In this document: positions 45,459-58,089 of the stretch, one piece after another
Position numbering within the stretch: the first letter of the stretch is position 1
How the letters are laid out: each line of letters begins with the position of its first letter
Origin: Phytophthora sp. 'mugwort'
Lineage: Eukaryota; Oomycota; Peronosporomycetes; Peronosporales; Peronosporaceae
Assembly: GCA_033558025.1 (NCBI GenBank)
Contig: JAUCEF010000005.1
Span: 4,402,001 to 4,466,000 of the forward strand
DNA length: 64,000 nucleotides
Direction of reading: 5' to 3'
The notes under the pieces: model-generated
Told to the model about the DNA's origin: nothing
Seen by the model: only the letters and a program-made list of their open reading frames with translations
Database searches by the model: none
Program-made: the position numbers and the translations under genes

Positions 45459-47202
45459 ATGCCAGTATTTGGTAAATGTAATCCCCAGCTCGCTGCTGTT
45501 TGGAACGCAGCGCAAGTTGAGCTCCAAGGTGAGTATTCGACCCAGCGAGTACAGGACCTCTATAGTTACACCAACAAAGCGAGCACTCTTCGTGTATTCC
45601 TAGCCCAGATCCTTACGCCACTGCCGTGCCTCGCGATAACAGCGATCATCGACTTACTCCCTTTACGACCAGTTGCCGATGACATCAGCTCCAATCCATT
45701 CTTCTTCGTTCGAGCATTTGCCTCGTTTTGGCTTTCCAATACGTTGACGTACAACCAGTTCAAGCATATCGTGCCACAATTACCGCTTTCTAACACAACA
45801 AAGGCTGCCTACAGTGCTGTCGTGGCTGCAATCACAGTGAGTGTGATGTATGGACTTATTCTCGCTGTGGGCTTCCCGCTGCCTTTCAGTGTTATCACCT
45901 TGTCACCGCTTTGGTTATCGCTTCTGGTGTTGCCGATGATTTCGTGGATGGTACAAGCTCGGACTGATCCAGCATCATGGCCACTAGTGGTAACCTCAAT
46001 TGAGGTGATGATCTGTCAAGAGGTGTTAGTGGTAGTCTACATGACATATTTCTACGTGTTCACAAGGATTCCAGCTAGTGGGAAAATCTATTTTGCGCTC
46101 CTCTTGCCTGTCCTCAAACTCGTATTTCGCAATGCAATGGCGAAAACTATCGGACATTTGAGTGATGAAGTTCCTGAAGCCGTCATTTTCAATGTGGAGG
46201 TAGTTAGCGCGCTTTTTGTGGCGTATTGTATGCAAAACACACCGTCGATGAAGACAACAATTGTGCTCATGGGTGTAGATGCGCTGCAGATGAGCGCATC
46301 ATTGTACGATGTAGGAATCAGAGCTCGACACCTTAAGGCGCTGACGAAACGGATGACAACAGAGAGACACACTGCTCGTGATAAATCTGAGTTCAGTATT
46401 GCTCAAGACTTTTTCTCTCGGCAGATAAATTCTCAAAAACCTACAGAAATATCATCATCAATCCCGAAATTCATCAAGAAGTTATCACCAGCTGTCCAGT
46501 CCCTCATTCCCGTTGAAAGCCACAACAACCTCGGACTACAGGCAGCAATTATCCCATGGAGCCCTCCATCCGCTATCAAGACTCGCATCCGGCCGCATGA
46601 TTACGACGCCACTACTGATTTTAGCTCAAGTTTAGAACTTCGCTACGTACACGAGCTGAAAAGAGTGCTGTATATGACAGAGTTCCTCGTCTTGCTGAAC
46701 TACGTGGAGGTGATAATACCGCTCATATTTTGTGAGTTATTTCCAGTATTCGAAGTCAACGGGATCAACGCTAATATTTTTTGTATACGAATTGTGTCTA
46801 GCGGCGTGTTTACTCATGATGTATCATCTGCCCAATCGAGCCTATTACAACAAGATTGATGGCATGGGTAGCGAACAACTATGGAACACCCTTTCTAGTG
46901 TGCTATTGTACGCTTGTCTGCAGCTGCTGTCATTGATAATCCTGAATGTCGTCCTATGGCACCAAATGCGAATCTCGAGCTTCCGCCAACTATCATTTGT
47001 TCTCGAGACGCAGTGCAGCCCAGTTCAGAACAAGCTCATCTTTTGGGTCTTTTACAACGCGCAGACCGCACTACAACACTATGGTAACGATGCCGCTATT
47101 GTGCATGGTGTATTGTAAGACGCAGCTGACCCACTTCTGTGTTAATCACCAGGTTTTGATTTCGCATTCACTTTTGCGTGGCTGCAGGGACATACAAATT
47201 AG
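45459..47202 (+). CDS. Multi-pass membrane protein of an oomycete-expanded family
   Basis: Three exons: 45459-46731, 46802-47083, 47153-47202, introns of 70 and 69 bp in consistent phase, 534 residues. The start is the ATG at 45459 (MPVFGKCNPQ). About eight to ten hydrophobic segments alternate with short loops. A Ser/Pro-rich soluble region lies at about residues 320-400. A conserved C-terminal part (YVEVIIPLIF across the first splice site, then YHLPNRAYYNKI, and LQHYGFDFAFTF across the second) recalls a large family of uncharacterised oomycete membrane proteins. No catalytic motif was seen and the function is unknown. A decayed relative follows at 47640-48590. Confidence 0.75.
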
Positions 47203-47639
47203 TGCAGTACGCATTTCCTTTCGCAGTGCTCTCGAGAGCTATTACTTCAGGTATGTATTAACGTTCTGGGGTATGCCGAGTTTGACAGACTATCAGATTG
47301 CAACATGCTCATAGATGCTAACATGTGGTGAATGTTTATGGTAGTGTAGTGGCACTCGACGTCTACTACGATGGAGACAGGTTAGCTAGCGAAAAGTGTC
47401 TACACCAGCTCAATGTACTTCAACTGGAAATGTTTGCAGTTGGGTTCTTTCTCACGTGGTTCATCAGTTCAGTGTGTTCATGAAAACCCAAGCTTGCATC
47501 AATTAGGAAGATAGCACGGTCGAGCTCGAAGGAGCGTATTCTGTTGCCGCAGGAAAGACTCATCGAAGCACAGCAATGAAGCGAGCGGCACCGCGTGTTT
47601 TTATAAATCCACTGGAAATGCCTCTGCCTAGTTTACCTC

Positions 47640-48590
47640 TAATCACCGTCGTCAATTTGGTTCTTTAATAGCCCAACCCCGAAGGAATCCACGCTGCTTA
47701 TCTCTTGTTGGCGCGAGCATCTGGATAGCTACCGTAATGATCTACGTCCAGCTCAAGCACATTGTATCTCTTTTTTTTATTTATGCAGGTCCTTGACATC
47801 AACGCAGCCATCGTTGCTCTTTATTCTAAGCGTGATGTACTTACTGTACTGTAGTTGCTCGCATTAAACAACATAAACATTGATGCCGATTAACTCAAGA
47901 TGACGGTCGCGTGTCGTTCTCCCTCATTTCTTGTCGGATGTGTGGCTGCTTGTAATCGACTCGATGAATCATGACATGTCAAGCAAATGTTGTCCTTACC
48001 TATCCGACATACTTCTACTGTAAATTTTCTCAATGATTCCAGCGGGTTGGGAAATTATTTTCGCGGAATCTGATGCCCACACAGTCACCCACTGGCGCAC
48101 CTAAACTGACGAGATCCTAGATATCTCAGCTCGACGTGAACTGTGTTAGTGCTATGTTCGTGGTTCATTTATTTAAGTAAGTACCAAACACGCCGTCACT
48201 GAAGACATAGGAGATTCATATTTCTCAGGATATTTTCGTCGACACAGCAAGGTCTCAACTGGCTTCAGCAAGATTTTTCCCGCTTCTGAAGGTAGTTGAA
48301 ACGCTGACAGCTTTGATTGACCTGCTAAATACACACGAGCAGACAGCTTCCCCACAAGAGCCACGTGAACAATAGTCGAACTGGTGAGTGGGGCAGCGCA
48401 AAAGTGAGTGTTACTACGTGGAAGAACCGCGACGAGGTCGTTGTAAACTACGTGGAGGTCGTCCTATCGCTCATCTTCTGGGATGATTGTCTTCATTTCG
48501 TGAAAATGGATCTGACGGACCTTGTACATGTGTGTGGTAGACGGGCAGCAGTGTACGTGTACCTCCCACCCAAATCGCGTAAATGACACC
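47640..48590 (+). pseudogene. Decayed paralogue of the preceding membrane protein
   Basis: Short stretches align in order with the gene at 45459-47202. CTCAAGCACATTGTATC (about 47750) corresponds to the KHIVPQL region, and GATTCCAGCGGGTTGGGAA (about 48035) to the RIPASGK region. ACACGCCGTCACTGAAGAC (about 48187) corresponds to NTPSMKT, and TACGTGGAGGTCGTCCTATC (about 48449) to NYVEVIIP. Between them the frame is broken by stops and small deletions. It is a tandem duplicate that has lost coding capacity. Confidence 0.65.
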
Positions 48591-49130
48591 AGGTAATTAG
48601 GTGCAATCGTCTCTGCAGCATTGTGGTAAGTCCTTTTCGTTCTTCATCTTGTAAAAAAAAATAGCATTGACTGTTTTGGCTTTACCCATGCTTACAACTG
48701 CATATTCATATTTGTATTGTTGCGAGGGAGAAGAGGAAATCATAAAAACTGTTAAACGTCGAGAAACTGCGGATTTTAATCTGCAGTTTTGTATTAAAAT
48801 ACGTGCAAGTACACGATGCTTTTTTTAAGTTACTTCGAAGTAGCTTTAAGAAGTTAACATAGAGCCAGCGGAAAACGCCACCTATTCTAGGCCAAGCTAC
48901 AGTATCGAAATGTTCGGGTTAGAGAAAGTAGATTTTGCCATACCGCCTGATCCTGGTAAGACTTGGAAGGTGGGGTGATGCATTTTGTCGAAGAGATAAG
49001 ATACGAATGACGAGAGGCAGCATATTTCTCCTGTATCTGCCGGGTTTACCGAGGCCAAGGGGAAAGTCTGAAGTGCCGGAAGCCCAGACTGGAGCCCAGT
49101 GGAAGCCGTAGCTGCATTGCGAGCGCCGAA
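48591..49130. other. No gene seen
   Basis: AT-rich up to about 48890. Overlapping minus-strand frames at 48897-49262 lack family features and cross the start of the next predicted gene. Confidence 0.4.
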
Positions 49131-49443
49131 ATGGCAGGAAGCACTGCCGGGGCCAAGTGGAAGAGTGAGAAGGCATTGCATCAGATAAAGCGCGAGGTGC
49201 CAGCCACGCTCCAGCCGCTCAATTATACGCCAACACCGAAGGAAAATGTCGATATCGTGCAAGTGGGAAAGGTACGCTCGCTGTCTTGTATATACGAATA
49301 CTTCTTTTGGTAACTTGACTTCATACGATGCACAGAGGCACAGTCAAAGTGGAAAACACATTAAGGCACGGCCACATGTTCTCGAAAGCTTACCAGCATC
49401 GCCACAGATACACACTACGAAACCCAACGCACTTGTGTACTAG
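49131..49443 (+). CDS. Predicted small two-exon protein, unknown
   Basis: Exon 1 49131-49271 (47 codons) ends in AAG before GTACGC. Exon 2 49336-49443 starts after CACAG and ends in TAG in the same phase, giving 82 residues. The protein is basic and hydrophilic (AKWKSEKALHQIKREV, LNYTPTPKENVDIVQVG) with no membrane segment. I do not recognise it. The support is one clean intron of 64 bp, protein-like composition and location between conserved genes. The 270 bp up to the UBE2T stop hold nothing else. Confidence 0.4.
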
Positions 49444-49713
49444 CAGAAGTGTTGACGTTGCAGTTAGAGCAAAACTTCGAAGTACATTTTGGTCAAGAGG
49501 TGGTGGTTTAGGTGGGACCGTTTACTAATTCAGGTCACTGTGGCTGAGAAAGTTGACACTGCACGATGTCTGGTCATGCGCGTCGGTAGATTTTTGTATT
49601 TTTTGGCGGCTCATGGGAAATGCAACGGCAGTGACTGGTCGTGGATCGATAATCAATCAAAACAAGAACTTGAGTGCAAACACTTACCGAAAGCGATGCC
49701 GTCCCCACTGTAT

Positions 49714-50819
49714 TTACTCTTGGCGTCTTCGCTTAGTGGGTGGGTCGACAGATCTCTCCTCGTCGGCCTCATTATCTTTAGTTCCCGCTGAGTCAGCATC
49801 CTCTTCTTCGCTAGATGAGCTGCCGTCACTGAACGAGTCGTCCGACGGCACTGACTCTCTTGGTTGAGACGGAACTTCTTCCACTTGCGTATCTTGGGTA
49901 AGAGGGTCAGCTTCTCCATCTACCTCATTGCCACGTTCTGATAAGTCAGCAGTCGAGTCAGCTGAAGGCCTTGCTGAGTGAGCTTCTGTATTGCGGGCAT
50001 GCTGCGTTGTCATCTCCATTGCTTTCTTGTTGAACAACTCACGATTGTGCTTGAAGGTGTCTGCCTAATACTCACACCTATAGTTAGCCCAACCGAAACA
50101 AAACCATCCACACACATATCAAAACATTTGAATAAACTCGTACAATCTCTGGCATTAGACCGTCATCGGCATTCGGCTCCGCCATCAGCAGGCGAATTGT
50201 CGTCAGCAGTGTGCTGATATTGACCGACGGCAGCCACGACCCCTAAGAAGAAGCCACATGGTCACCAACACCACTCTGTCCAACTAAAACCTGAAGAAAA
50301 ACCTTTGCCACCTTGGGCTGCATCTTGAGAGTGTCGAGGCAGATTCTGCCAGCATCGTCGATGTTCGGGTGGTAAATGGGCGTCAAGAAGCGAACCTTCG
50401 GCGGCTCGAAAGGATACCTGTCCAAAATGAATAAATACTGTAAGATTCGTCCATACCGACCTAGCGTAGCGACCAGCAGATTGACAAACCGTTCCGGGAC
50501 TTCGATGTCGAGCTGGAACACGCCCTTCTCGTAGGGAGACCCGTCCGGACCTAGGATTTCTGTGCATAGTACCAGTATAATATATCAATTATTAAATTGA
50601 GAATACAATTGTTGCTTGTAGGTATTTCCGTACGAGCTTCGAGGCGGTCGATCTGGTCGTCTTTGGGCCACGCACTGATACCTGCACCATTCAAAACTAG
50701 GTCAGAAGATGCAGAGGTGAATCTAGACCATGATCATGCAGCTGTGGGTGCGCACCGAAGGGCGGGTCGCTCTCCAGCATCGCGATCTCCTTGCGCATGC
50801 GTCCACGCATCGCCGCCAT
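49714..50819 (-). CDS. UBE2T: Ubiquitin-conjugating enzyme E2 T homologue
   Basis: Six exons: 50819-50756, 50681-50634, 50559-50490, 50417-50312, 50242-50144, 50064-49714; all introns are GT..AG in phase; 245 residues. The UBC fold is complete: [18 protein letters not shown], the HPN motif at 77-79, the active-site Cys at 87 in RICLDTLK, and [19 protein letters not shown]. Spacing and the phrase [19 protein letters not shown] match UBE2T, the E2 that monoubiquitinates FANCD2/FANCI in interstrand-crosslink repair. The C-terminal 90 residues form an acidic Ser-rich tail ([14 protein letters not shown]) closing with a basic KRRR that may be a nuclear signal. It is divergent from the kinase gene, 116 bp between starts. 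Confidence 0.9.
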
Positions 50820-50935
50820 CGTGCTGACGAATTGAATATGCTAAAATAGAATGTTCAAATTCAATTGACCAAGAAGGGGTAGGTTAATTATCCCGAAAAT
50901 AATAATTCTTGAATTTAGATCGGCGATCTTCCAGC

Positions 50936-52368
50936 ATGAACGACTTCGAGCAGCTTCAGCTCCTTGGATGCGGGGGCTACGCGAGGTGCGTACAGCGCCG
51001 ATATTGTATTAAATAACTTTCTTACAGTAGCATAATGCTGTACGTATTGTATTGGAATGAACAAGCTACTTATGTATTATATACGGCATTGTCTGAGTAG
51101 AGTGTACCTAGGTCGACGTAGCAACTCGCCCGATCTCTATGGTAAAGCGCTGCATCCAATGGTTCTGTGCTGAATCGCGTAAAACAGTGTTTTTATGATT
51201 TGTTTCTGGTTGAATGCAGCTTTGAAGCGAATATTAAAGTCAATAATCGTCACGGAACAGCAGAAAGCTCGTCTAGAAGCGGAAAAGTGGATTCTTCTCG
51301 AAATCAAGAGTCCGTTCCTGTGCCAAGGCTTTAATACATTTGAGACGACGGAAGAAGTCGCGCTTTTGCAGGAATATATCGAAGGGCGGGCGTTGTACCA
51401 ATGTGTGTGGAAGTACAGAGACACGGGGAGGTTCCCGGAAAATGTGGCCAAGTTTTTCGCAGCGCAACTGGTTTTGGCACTGCGAGATTTGCATACGCGG
51501 GGATTCATTCATCGTGACTTCAAGAGTGGAAATATTCTGGTAGCGAAAGGCGGATTCGTCAAGGTGATTGACTTCGGGCTGTCCAAAAAGGTTTCTGTGG
51601 ATGGAAAAGATGGCGACGACTCCGGACGAACGCATTCCATGTGCGGCACACACTACATCATGGCGCCAGAAGTGTTCTTCAAGGAGCCCTACGGGTTTAC
51701 TATTGACTGGTGGTACGTGCAATATTGAGTATTAGAAGGAATAATTCCTCTCTTGACGCTTAGTTTCTCATTGTTACAGGAGTCTGGGCGTCATTTTGTA
51801 TGAAATGGTCGTCGGGCACCCGCCATGGGAGTACCAGTGTCCAAATGACAGCACCATGGAGGGGTATTTCCAGCGGATTAAGCGCAAAGCGGGATCACTA
51901 TTCCAGGCTACGGATAAACATGTTGAGGCGGCCGTAGACTTTCTGAGCCCCGATCTCCAGTCACTGATATGGTCCTTGCTGTCATGTTGCTGATACGGTC
52001 ATTACATTTTAGCTGATGTTATATTGCGTTCTACGATGTTAGTGATTTACTACAGATTAATCCTCGCGAGCGTCTTGGAAAGAACGGGGCAGTCGAGGTA
52101 CACACTAACTTACTCACATATTTCAGCTTACGAAACTATTGCTGACAACTTAGGTGACGGTCAGGTGATGAATCATGACTGGTTTAATGATATCGACTGG
52201 ACGCAGTTCGAACCGAAAGAGGGTTGCCAAGCTTCAATAACAGTACCGTATGATTTCAAGGAAGATTACAATGAAGCGCGAGTTCGGACCCTCCATGATC
52301 AAGACAGCATGTCCAGCGCTGAGAGCATCGACCCGGAAGATAATGTCAAGTACTTCGCCGACTTTTAG
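50936..52368 (+). CDS. AGC-type serine/threonine protein kinase (PKA/PKG-like)
   Basis: Exons 50936-50985, 51101-51141, 51220-51712, 51780-51980, 52043-52097, 52165-52368; 347 residues. The phases fit, but the 51980/52043 junction (SLL/DLLQINPRERLG) is the least certain. The kinase domain starts at the N-terminus: glycine loop GCGGYARV (11-18), catalytic Lys33 in YALK, Glu in the C-helix near 52, HRDFKSGN (128-135, with F-K-S for the usual L-K-P), DFG (148-150), MCGTHYIMAPEV and DWWSLGVILYEM. A C-terminal NHDWFNDIDW and SITVPYDF match the AGC tail anchoring. No regulatory domain is attached. It is probably a cytosolic catalytic subunit; the regulator is unknown. Confidence 0.85.
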
Positions 52369-52455
52369 CTTATCACAACAAGCGAGTCTCAGAATGAAAT
52401 GCAGCGTTTTCCCACCCTAACCATCTGCTATTAACTCCAAACTAATGGATTCGAG

Positions 52456-55400
52456 CTACACAATCAGCTTGACGAAAGATTGCTGGGACTCACGTTCTTC
52501 CGAGGCCTTCAGGTTTATAGCCTTCCTGTCTTCATTCGCTGCCGTGATGTACTCGTCGACAAATTGAGCAATACACGGGTGGAATTCATAGCGGCCGCCA
52601 AAGAAATCCACGTAGTTGGTGCCATCAAACAGATAACCTTCGGGTAGAGGATCCATTGCCTGTACCAAACCGTACAATACATCAGCAGAATTAAAGAACT
52701 GTTAAAATACACTGATGTGACACGTACGTGCTGCCTTTGAATGTCTCGCTTTTCGTCTAGACTGATTGAAGTCTTCGAGCGAACTTGAGTGGACGAGGCC
52801 TCAGCACGAGCATAGCAATTGAGAAGAAGATCACGCAACTTTTCAGCATTTAGCCCTTGGCCAGTGACTTTCCACTCTAGCGAAGCCAATTTGCTCAATC
52901 GATCAGCATTAACCCATAGCCGAGCAAAGGTGCCAGATGAACGGTACTCGTACACACAATCAAGTTCATCCTTAAAGACAACTTGTCCTTCTACACACCA
53001 ACATGATCGTGAATGTCCATTCGAGAAAACGCCCTCAGCACTTGGAATCGCAGACGAAGAAGCCGATCCTTGGGTTTCTTGGCGGACTTTTTCCTCCGCA
53101 ATCGTTTGCGCAATACGAATCCCCTTTGTGCTTTTATTCTCCATCGGATAAACTCGATCCATAGATTTGGCCATGGTCGCAAATGGTGTCAGCGTTTTTG
53201 CGATCAAATACGAAAATTTGGATCGGTCCATTCCAGGAACAATCTCAAAGCGGAAGCTTACAGGAGCCTGGTCAGGCTCGAGTTCGGCAACGTATCGAGT
53301 GTACGTTGGAGCTGCATTGTGACTCGCAGTAGCGCTGTCCCATTCCTGGAAGTGAGCATTGCGGTATTGTTTGTAGTAAACACTTTCAAATCGGTCCACC
53401 GCAAGTAATGGGGTGAGAGGTCCTTCAAAAACATTGTGTGAAAGTACCATAACGTCGGCGAATGGATTCACTTGATCCATGTGGAAGCGCAATCGCTGAA
53501 GACTAGCTGGTGATACGTCGGCGCTGTTTGTCAGCACCGTATGGGTCACAAACCCAGCTACCATTTGGTCGAAAACTTTGGGAAACGGTGCTTCAATTAG
53601 CATGGGGTCAGGCAAGTAAACATTTGTCGCACTCACACAGTTAATCACTGCACCAATCTTGCTAGGTAACGAGGCGTCCTGTGCCGCACGACGAATTGCA
53701 CAGGTTACTGTTATTGGGTCAACATATCCCACAATACTGAGCATGATTCGAGGAGGAAGTCGCAGGGATTTAGCTGTAGACTGTATCTGACCCAGTGCCC
53801 GAGTCAACTGGTCTGTTATGACGAAATAACCCGACGCCTCCATTTTCTGCTGTTTCGACGGCTGCAAGTCGCGGAGATCGATATCAACCGAGGTCCACTC
53901 GAAGCTAGCGGACGAAATCTTGCAAACCGACTGACTCATGTCGTGACCACCACTTCCTGGAATGCCTAGCATGACTGTCACGGGAACACTAAGTCGTTTT
54001 TTAGCCTCCGTTGGGTTTGGTAGCGTGGTGACTGCAAAGGGGTCTTTTGGGATGAAATCTTTCGGGAAGAAATCCTCAATGATGCGAGCGTCCTGGCCGA
54101 TAAAGTTTTGCTTCTGGACGAGCAGCTCGCATGTTGATTTCACGTAACTCGGTACTTCGAAATTGCCGTCTCGTGGTGTATCGCCTTCAAACCGTTCGTC
54201 CAGATCACTGGTTCGGTAAAAGGGAATACTCAGTGTGGAAGCCGTAACTTTCCACGCTTCAAGAGCTCGGAAAACTTCGTCCTGGAAACGCGTACCCGAC
54301 TGCAGGGGGATGTAAAGTTCATGGGAATTCAAAGAAATCGGGATGGCTTCCGATAACTATATATATAGAACGAATATGAATTATCAGTATATGAAGACAG
54401 TGAACATTGCCAAGATTGGTACTTGAACTTACCGAAGTCGAGCGATTGTAGTCATTTTCCTTAAGTTCCATCTTCAGCAGGACCAATTCTTCGTAAGAAG
54501 ACGGGAGGATAGTTAAGCTTCTGACACTTCGCTCGATAGATACGATAATTGGGTTGAAATTCGGACTTGAGAACACGAAACCCCCTGTAAAGATTTTCCA
54601 GCTACCATGAACGATTGGTAGCAAGTCACTGTTGAAGAGGAGAGTCGCCTTGGTTGACATTGATGCTTGGTTCAATTGCGATCTACTCCCTTCCTTATTT
54701 ATCTCGATGTCGGAATCGAAGGGCGGGATGGCCTTACCAAGACGCACTGAGCGACTCTGCAACATGAATTCAGACTGAAGTATACGCATCAACAAAGAAA
54801 CAGCTTCAGCTTCTTCACCCCCCTGAACCCACGACCGGAAGTTGGCAAAAGGTTTGGTAACGTGAAGAACGCGCTCCGATAAACCGCGGGAGTCACGACC
54901 TTGAAACAAAAAGGTGTCTCCCACTATAAGCGAACCCAGTAAAAGTGCTGGATTGGCATCACTGGGAATATCTGCCAGCGTCATGGAACAGTACAAAATA
55001 CACCAGTCTGGACGGCATCGATAGCGTAAGTGAACACTTAAGGAGATAAAAGCTAACACGTACGTACCTTCCGTGAAAGAGTCAACAGGCTGTCCTCGTG
55101 CATCCATCATTTCTGCAGTTAGGCGTAGGTGGTCATCGATGAATTTTGTTGGAAACTTACTTGATCCGAGTAGTTGAGACTCGATTTTGTCCTGTTGGAC
55201 CATCCTGTGGATGGCTTCGGCTCGAGCAGATTCAATGCACCGATCGAGCGAGGATAATTTACCGTCCATACACTCACGAACCAGTTCGGCAGCTCCCGTC
55301 TTAAACCCACGGAGAAGCAGCGAATACATGGCAATCATTGTTTTCGTATCTCCTGCAGTCATAGAAACGTCTGCATTTGGCTTCATCGGAGAAGGAACCA

Positions 55401-56439
55401 ACGCGTCTTCGTCTACAATTCGTTTGCAGACTTTTCCTGATGATAGAAAGTAAGTGCGGGCGAGTCGCAGGCCGGTTAATGGATCTTCAGCCTGTACGAC
55501 CATGTGAGTCGCAGAAAGGCCTTCCTTAATGCCTGAATTTGCGAGAAATGCCTTCGAAGATGACTTCTCATTTAAGGAACTCGTCCTCGTTCCAAACAGC
55601 ACTCGACTACCTCTGTCTGGTGCTGTTTTAAGCCCTCGGGCACTGTATTGCATCGTCCCAAACTCGTAGAAACTAAGCAAATCTTCACCCAAATCACTCT
55701 CTGACTTCGCGTTGCGAACATCCGGCGACTCAGCGTGGTCCAGTTTCAACAGGAACGCATCAAAATGGTGAGCCAAGAATGGTTGACTCTCCTGCACTAC
55801 TCGTTTCGCACTAAAGCCGTCGAGTTGTGCCATAACCTGCGTCATTTCTCGAGAAATGTTGACCACTCGGTGATTCATGGTGAAAAAACCTTTGCCACTG
55901 GATTCACCACCTTCCAGCCCGTACGATTGAACCAGAGGCCACTTCTCAGGAAGCATCGAGTCCTGAAGATTGACACCGTATTGGTCAAGTCCAAACGGCA
56001 CCCCCACACACTTGATATCCGTCATCATGCTCTTGAAGGCACTGATCTTCCGCTCTTCTTGTTCGTCCGGTTCCATCCCGTCGTGAACTACATATTCTGT
56101 CACATGGCGCCACTTCGAAATGATTGGCAGGATTTTCACGGCTGCGTCGCTCTCAGATGAGTAAAATACCGAGACCCGCTGCGGACAGATGAGCAGGATC
56201 ACGTCTTCCAGACGTTCGTGCTCCTGCAGGATCACCTGTTCACCGAGAAGTTCCTGGCCCGAGTTACCGAGGAAAAGGTACTTTAAAACAGCCTGAGATA
56301 TCTGCGAGTGGAAACTATCCACGCCCCCGATGATCAGAATTCCGTCCAGTTTCGAGTCTGATGAGGTACACAACGTCTGGATGCGCTGCAAACGATCAAC
56401 GCTGTCACTGCCCTTAAACGCGACCTTCTTCCAGCTCAT
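52456..56439 (-). CDS. DAAF9: Dynein axonemal assembly factor 9 (C20orf194-like)
   Basis: Four exons: 56439-55068, 55007-54433, 54356-52728, 52659-52456; introns 60, 76 and 68 bp, the first a multiple of three so the frame reads through it; 1259 residues. Start MSWKKVAFKG at 56439. Similarity to animal C20orf194/DAAF9 runs along the whole length. Early signatures are DGILIIGGVDS, DVILLICPQRVSVFY, EKWPLVQSYGLEG and GFFTMNHRV. In the middle is VTVMLGIPGSGGHD, a P-loop-like turn. The end reads MDPLPEGYLFDGTNYVDFFG followed by FHPCIAQFVDEYI. The protein helps pre-assemble axonemal dyneins in the cytoplasm; a role in flagellated zoospores fits. It is convergent with the kinase, 87 bp apart. Confidence 0.85.
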
Positions 56440-58089
56440 CTTTCCTTATGCCTTCCCTGACTGACGTGCTTTCGTTCGCGGAATTCCGTCCTACGCAACG
56501 CGTTGACAAGACAAAGATCCACTTTGAAGAGCCGCTTTCGACGCACGTCAGATGCTCAAAACGATAATGCTTGCCCAATTCTAAACATGGATATTAGATT
56601 TTTTACAAACATCCAGATAAAATATAATATTTCCTCCTTCGGGACTTCACTGCGACGGGCAAGATGACTTGATTAGCTTGGGAGAGTTAGACTCCCTGGA
56701 GTTCCTATTTCTGAAGTCCTACCACGGGACAAAACCTTATCAAAGGTAAAAAAAAAGCGTCCTACAAGGCTTCCTACTGCTAATCAAGTTTGAAGAAGAA
56801 ATAAAAAAGTTCTTGCTGGCAGCCTGGCTGCTTTCTCTTCGTGGAGCTCTGAGTCAGTGTTGCTCTGAGCGCTGGATGACAACACGGCGAATGACTGGCT
56901 CGCCGTTTGCCACTGGTTCGGAACCCCGGTTGAGTTTTTCGGGGTTCTTCGTACTTAACCGCACACCACTTGGATAACGAAATGTTTACCAGCTTTTTCA
57001 AATGAAATTATTATTCGATATTTTTTATTGGGACTGCAAAAAGTAGAAAGCCACTACCTGGGTGGATAAACAGCTTTATACCTCGTGTAGTTTCAAGTCC
57101 ATGATTAACTGTAAAACTGGAGTCCGTCGAGGGTCTACACGGGCACTCTCGATAGAATTTTAAGACTTCGTCAAGAAGGACATCCATATGGGCGTCGCCG
57201 GAACCGGAAAGTGATGACGTCTTAGAGGCTCGAAGTTATGTTATAACTACCTCGACGATCCTCAGGACAGCTCTCTAGCTGTAGAGAGTCGAGAGCCTTG
57301 GTCTTATCGTGGTAACAACGTTCAATTATAGCATTGTGTCAGGTTGCGTGAAAGTTTAGCGTGAACGCTCAAAGTCGAACGTGATTTCTTGGGACAGAGT
57401 CGACCAATTGAATAAATAATTTTAACCCTTTGGCATATAATTTCATCTTGTCTGCACAGTGTCCTAAATTGCCACTTGCCCGTATGTTTGAGTCATTATT
57501 TCTTGAGCTCGGATCAGCCATTTTGCAGTAGAAACATTCAGAAAATTTATAACTGTCTGAGCTTGAGTGGCAACACGACGAACGAACCAATTCGAAGAAT
57601 GCTTTTCGTGAAATTGCTCATAGCATGCGTAAGGCACTTGAGGAACATGATATTTGGCCATCACAGTGCGAGAATTCTCCGAGCACGGCTGCACTGGCCA
57701 ATATCATCCGTGGCAACGCCACCAATATGCCATCCATTGCTTCAGCTTCTATCATTGCGTTCTCTATTTGAGATGCCAGTTCGAGTCCATCATGACGTGA
57801 TCCCGTCGGCTACAAACCCAGCGTTGCGATCAATCCGAATAGCACAAGCTGCGCCCAAGAGATGAAGCTTTGAGATATTTTACACAACATCACCTAGAAA
57901 ATTCACCCGTGCACCCAACTGACCCAACTGGAGCTGCATGTCCATAACATCCAGGCCTCGGAAAATAGAGTAAAAAACGGAACTGGAGGTAAACGATGAG
58001 CAGTAGTAACAACTGCAATAGCAGACGAGGTCAATAATCAATGACTGAATCAATATCAGTGTATTGCAGTCGGCACATGAACGTGCCAC
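56440..58089. other. No gene seen
   Basis: Upstream region of DAAF9 followed by AT-rich DNA. Frames at 56780-57001, 57464-57694 and 57476-57865 show no family features. The right border is the hAT remnant. Confidence 0.4.

Noticed and set aside
51980..52043. Alternative reading of the kinase as truncated at 51993 (TGA after SLLSCC)
   Set aside because: A GT..AG intron restores the conserved NPRERLG segment and AGC tail in phase, so the stop lies in an intron.
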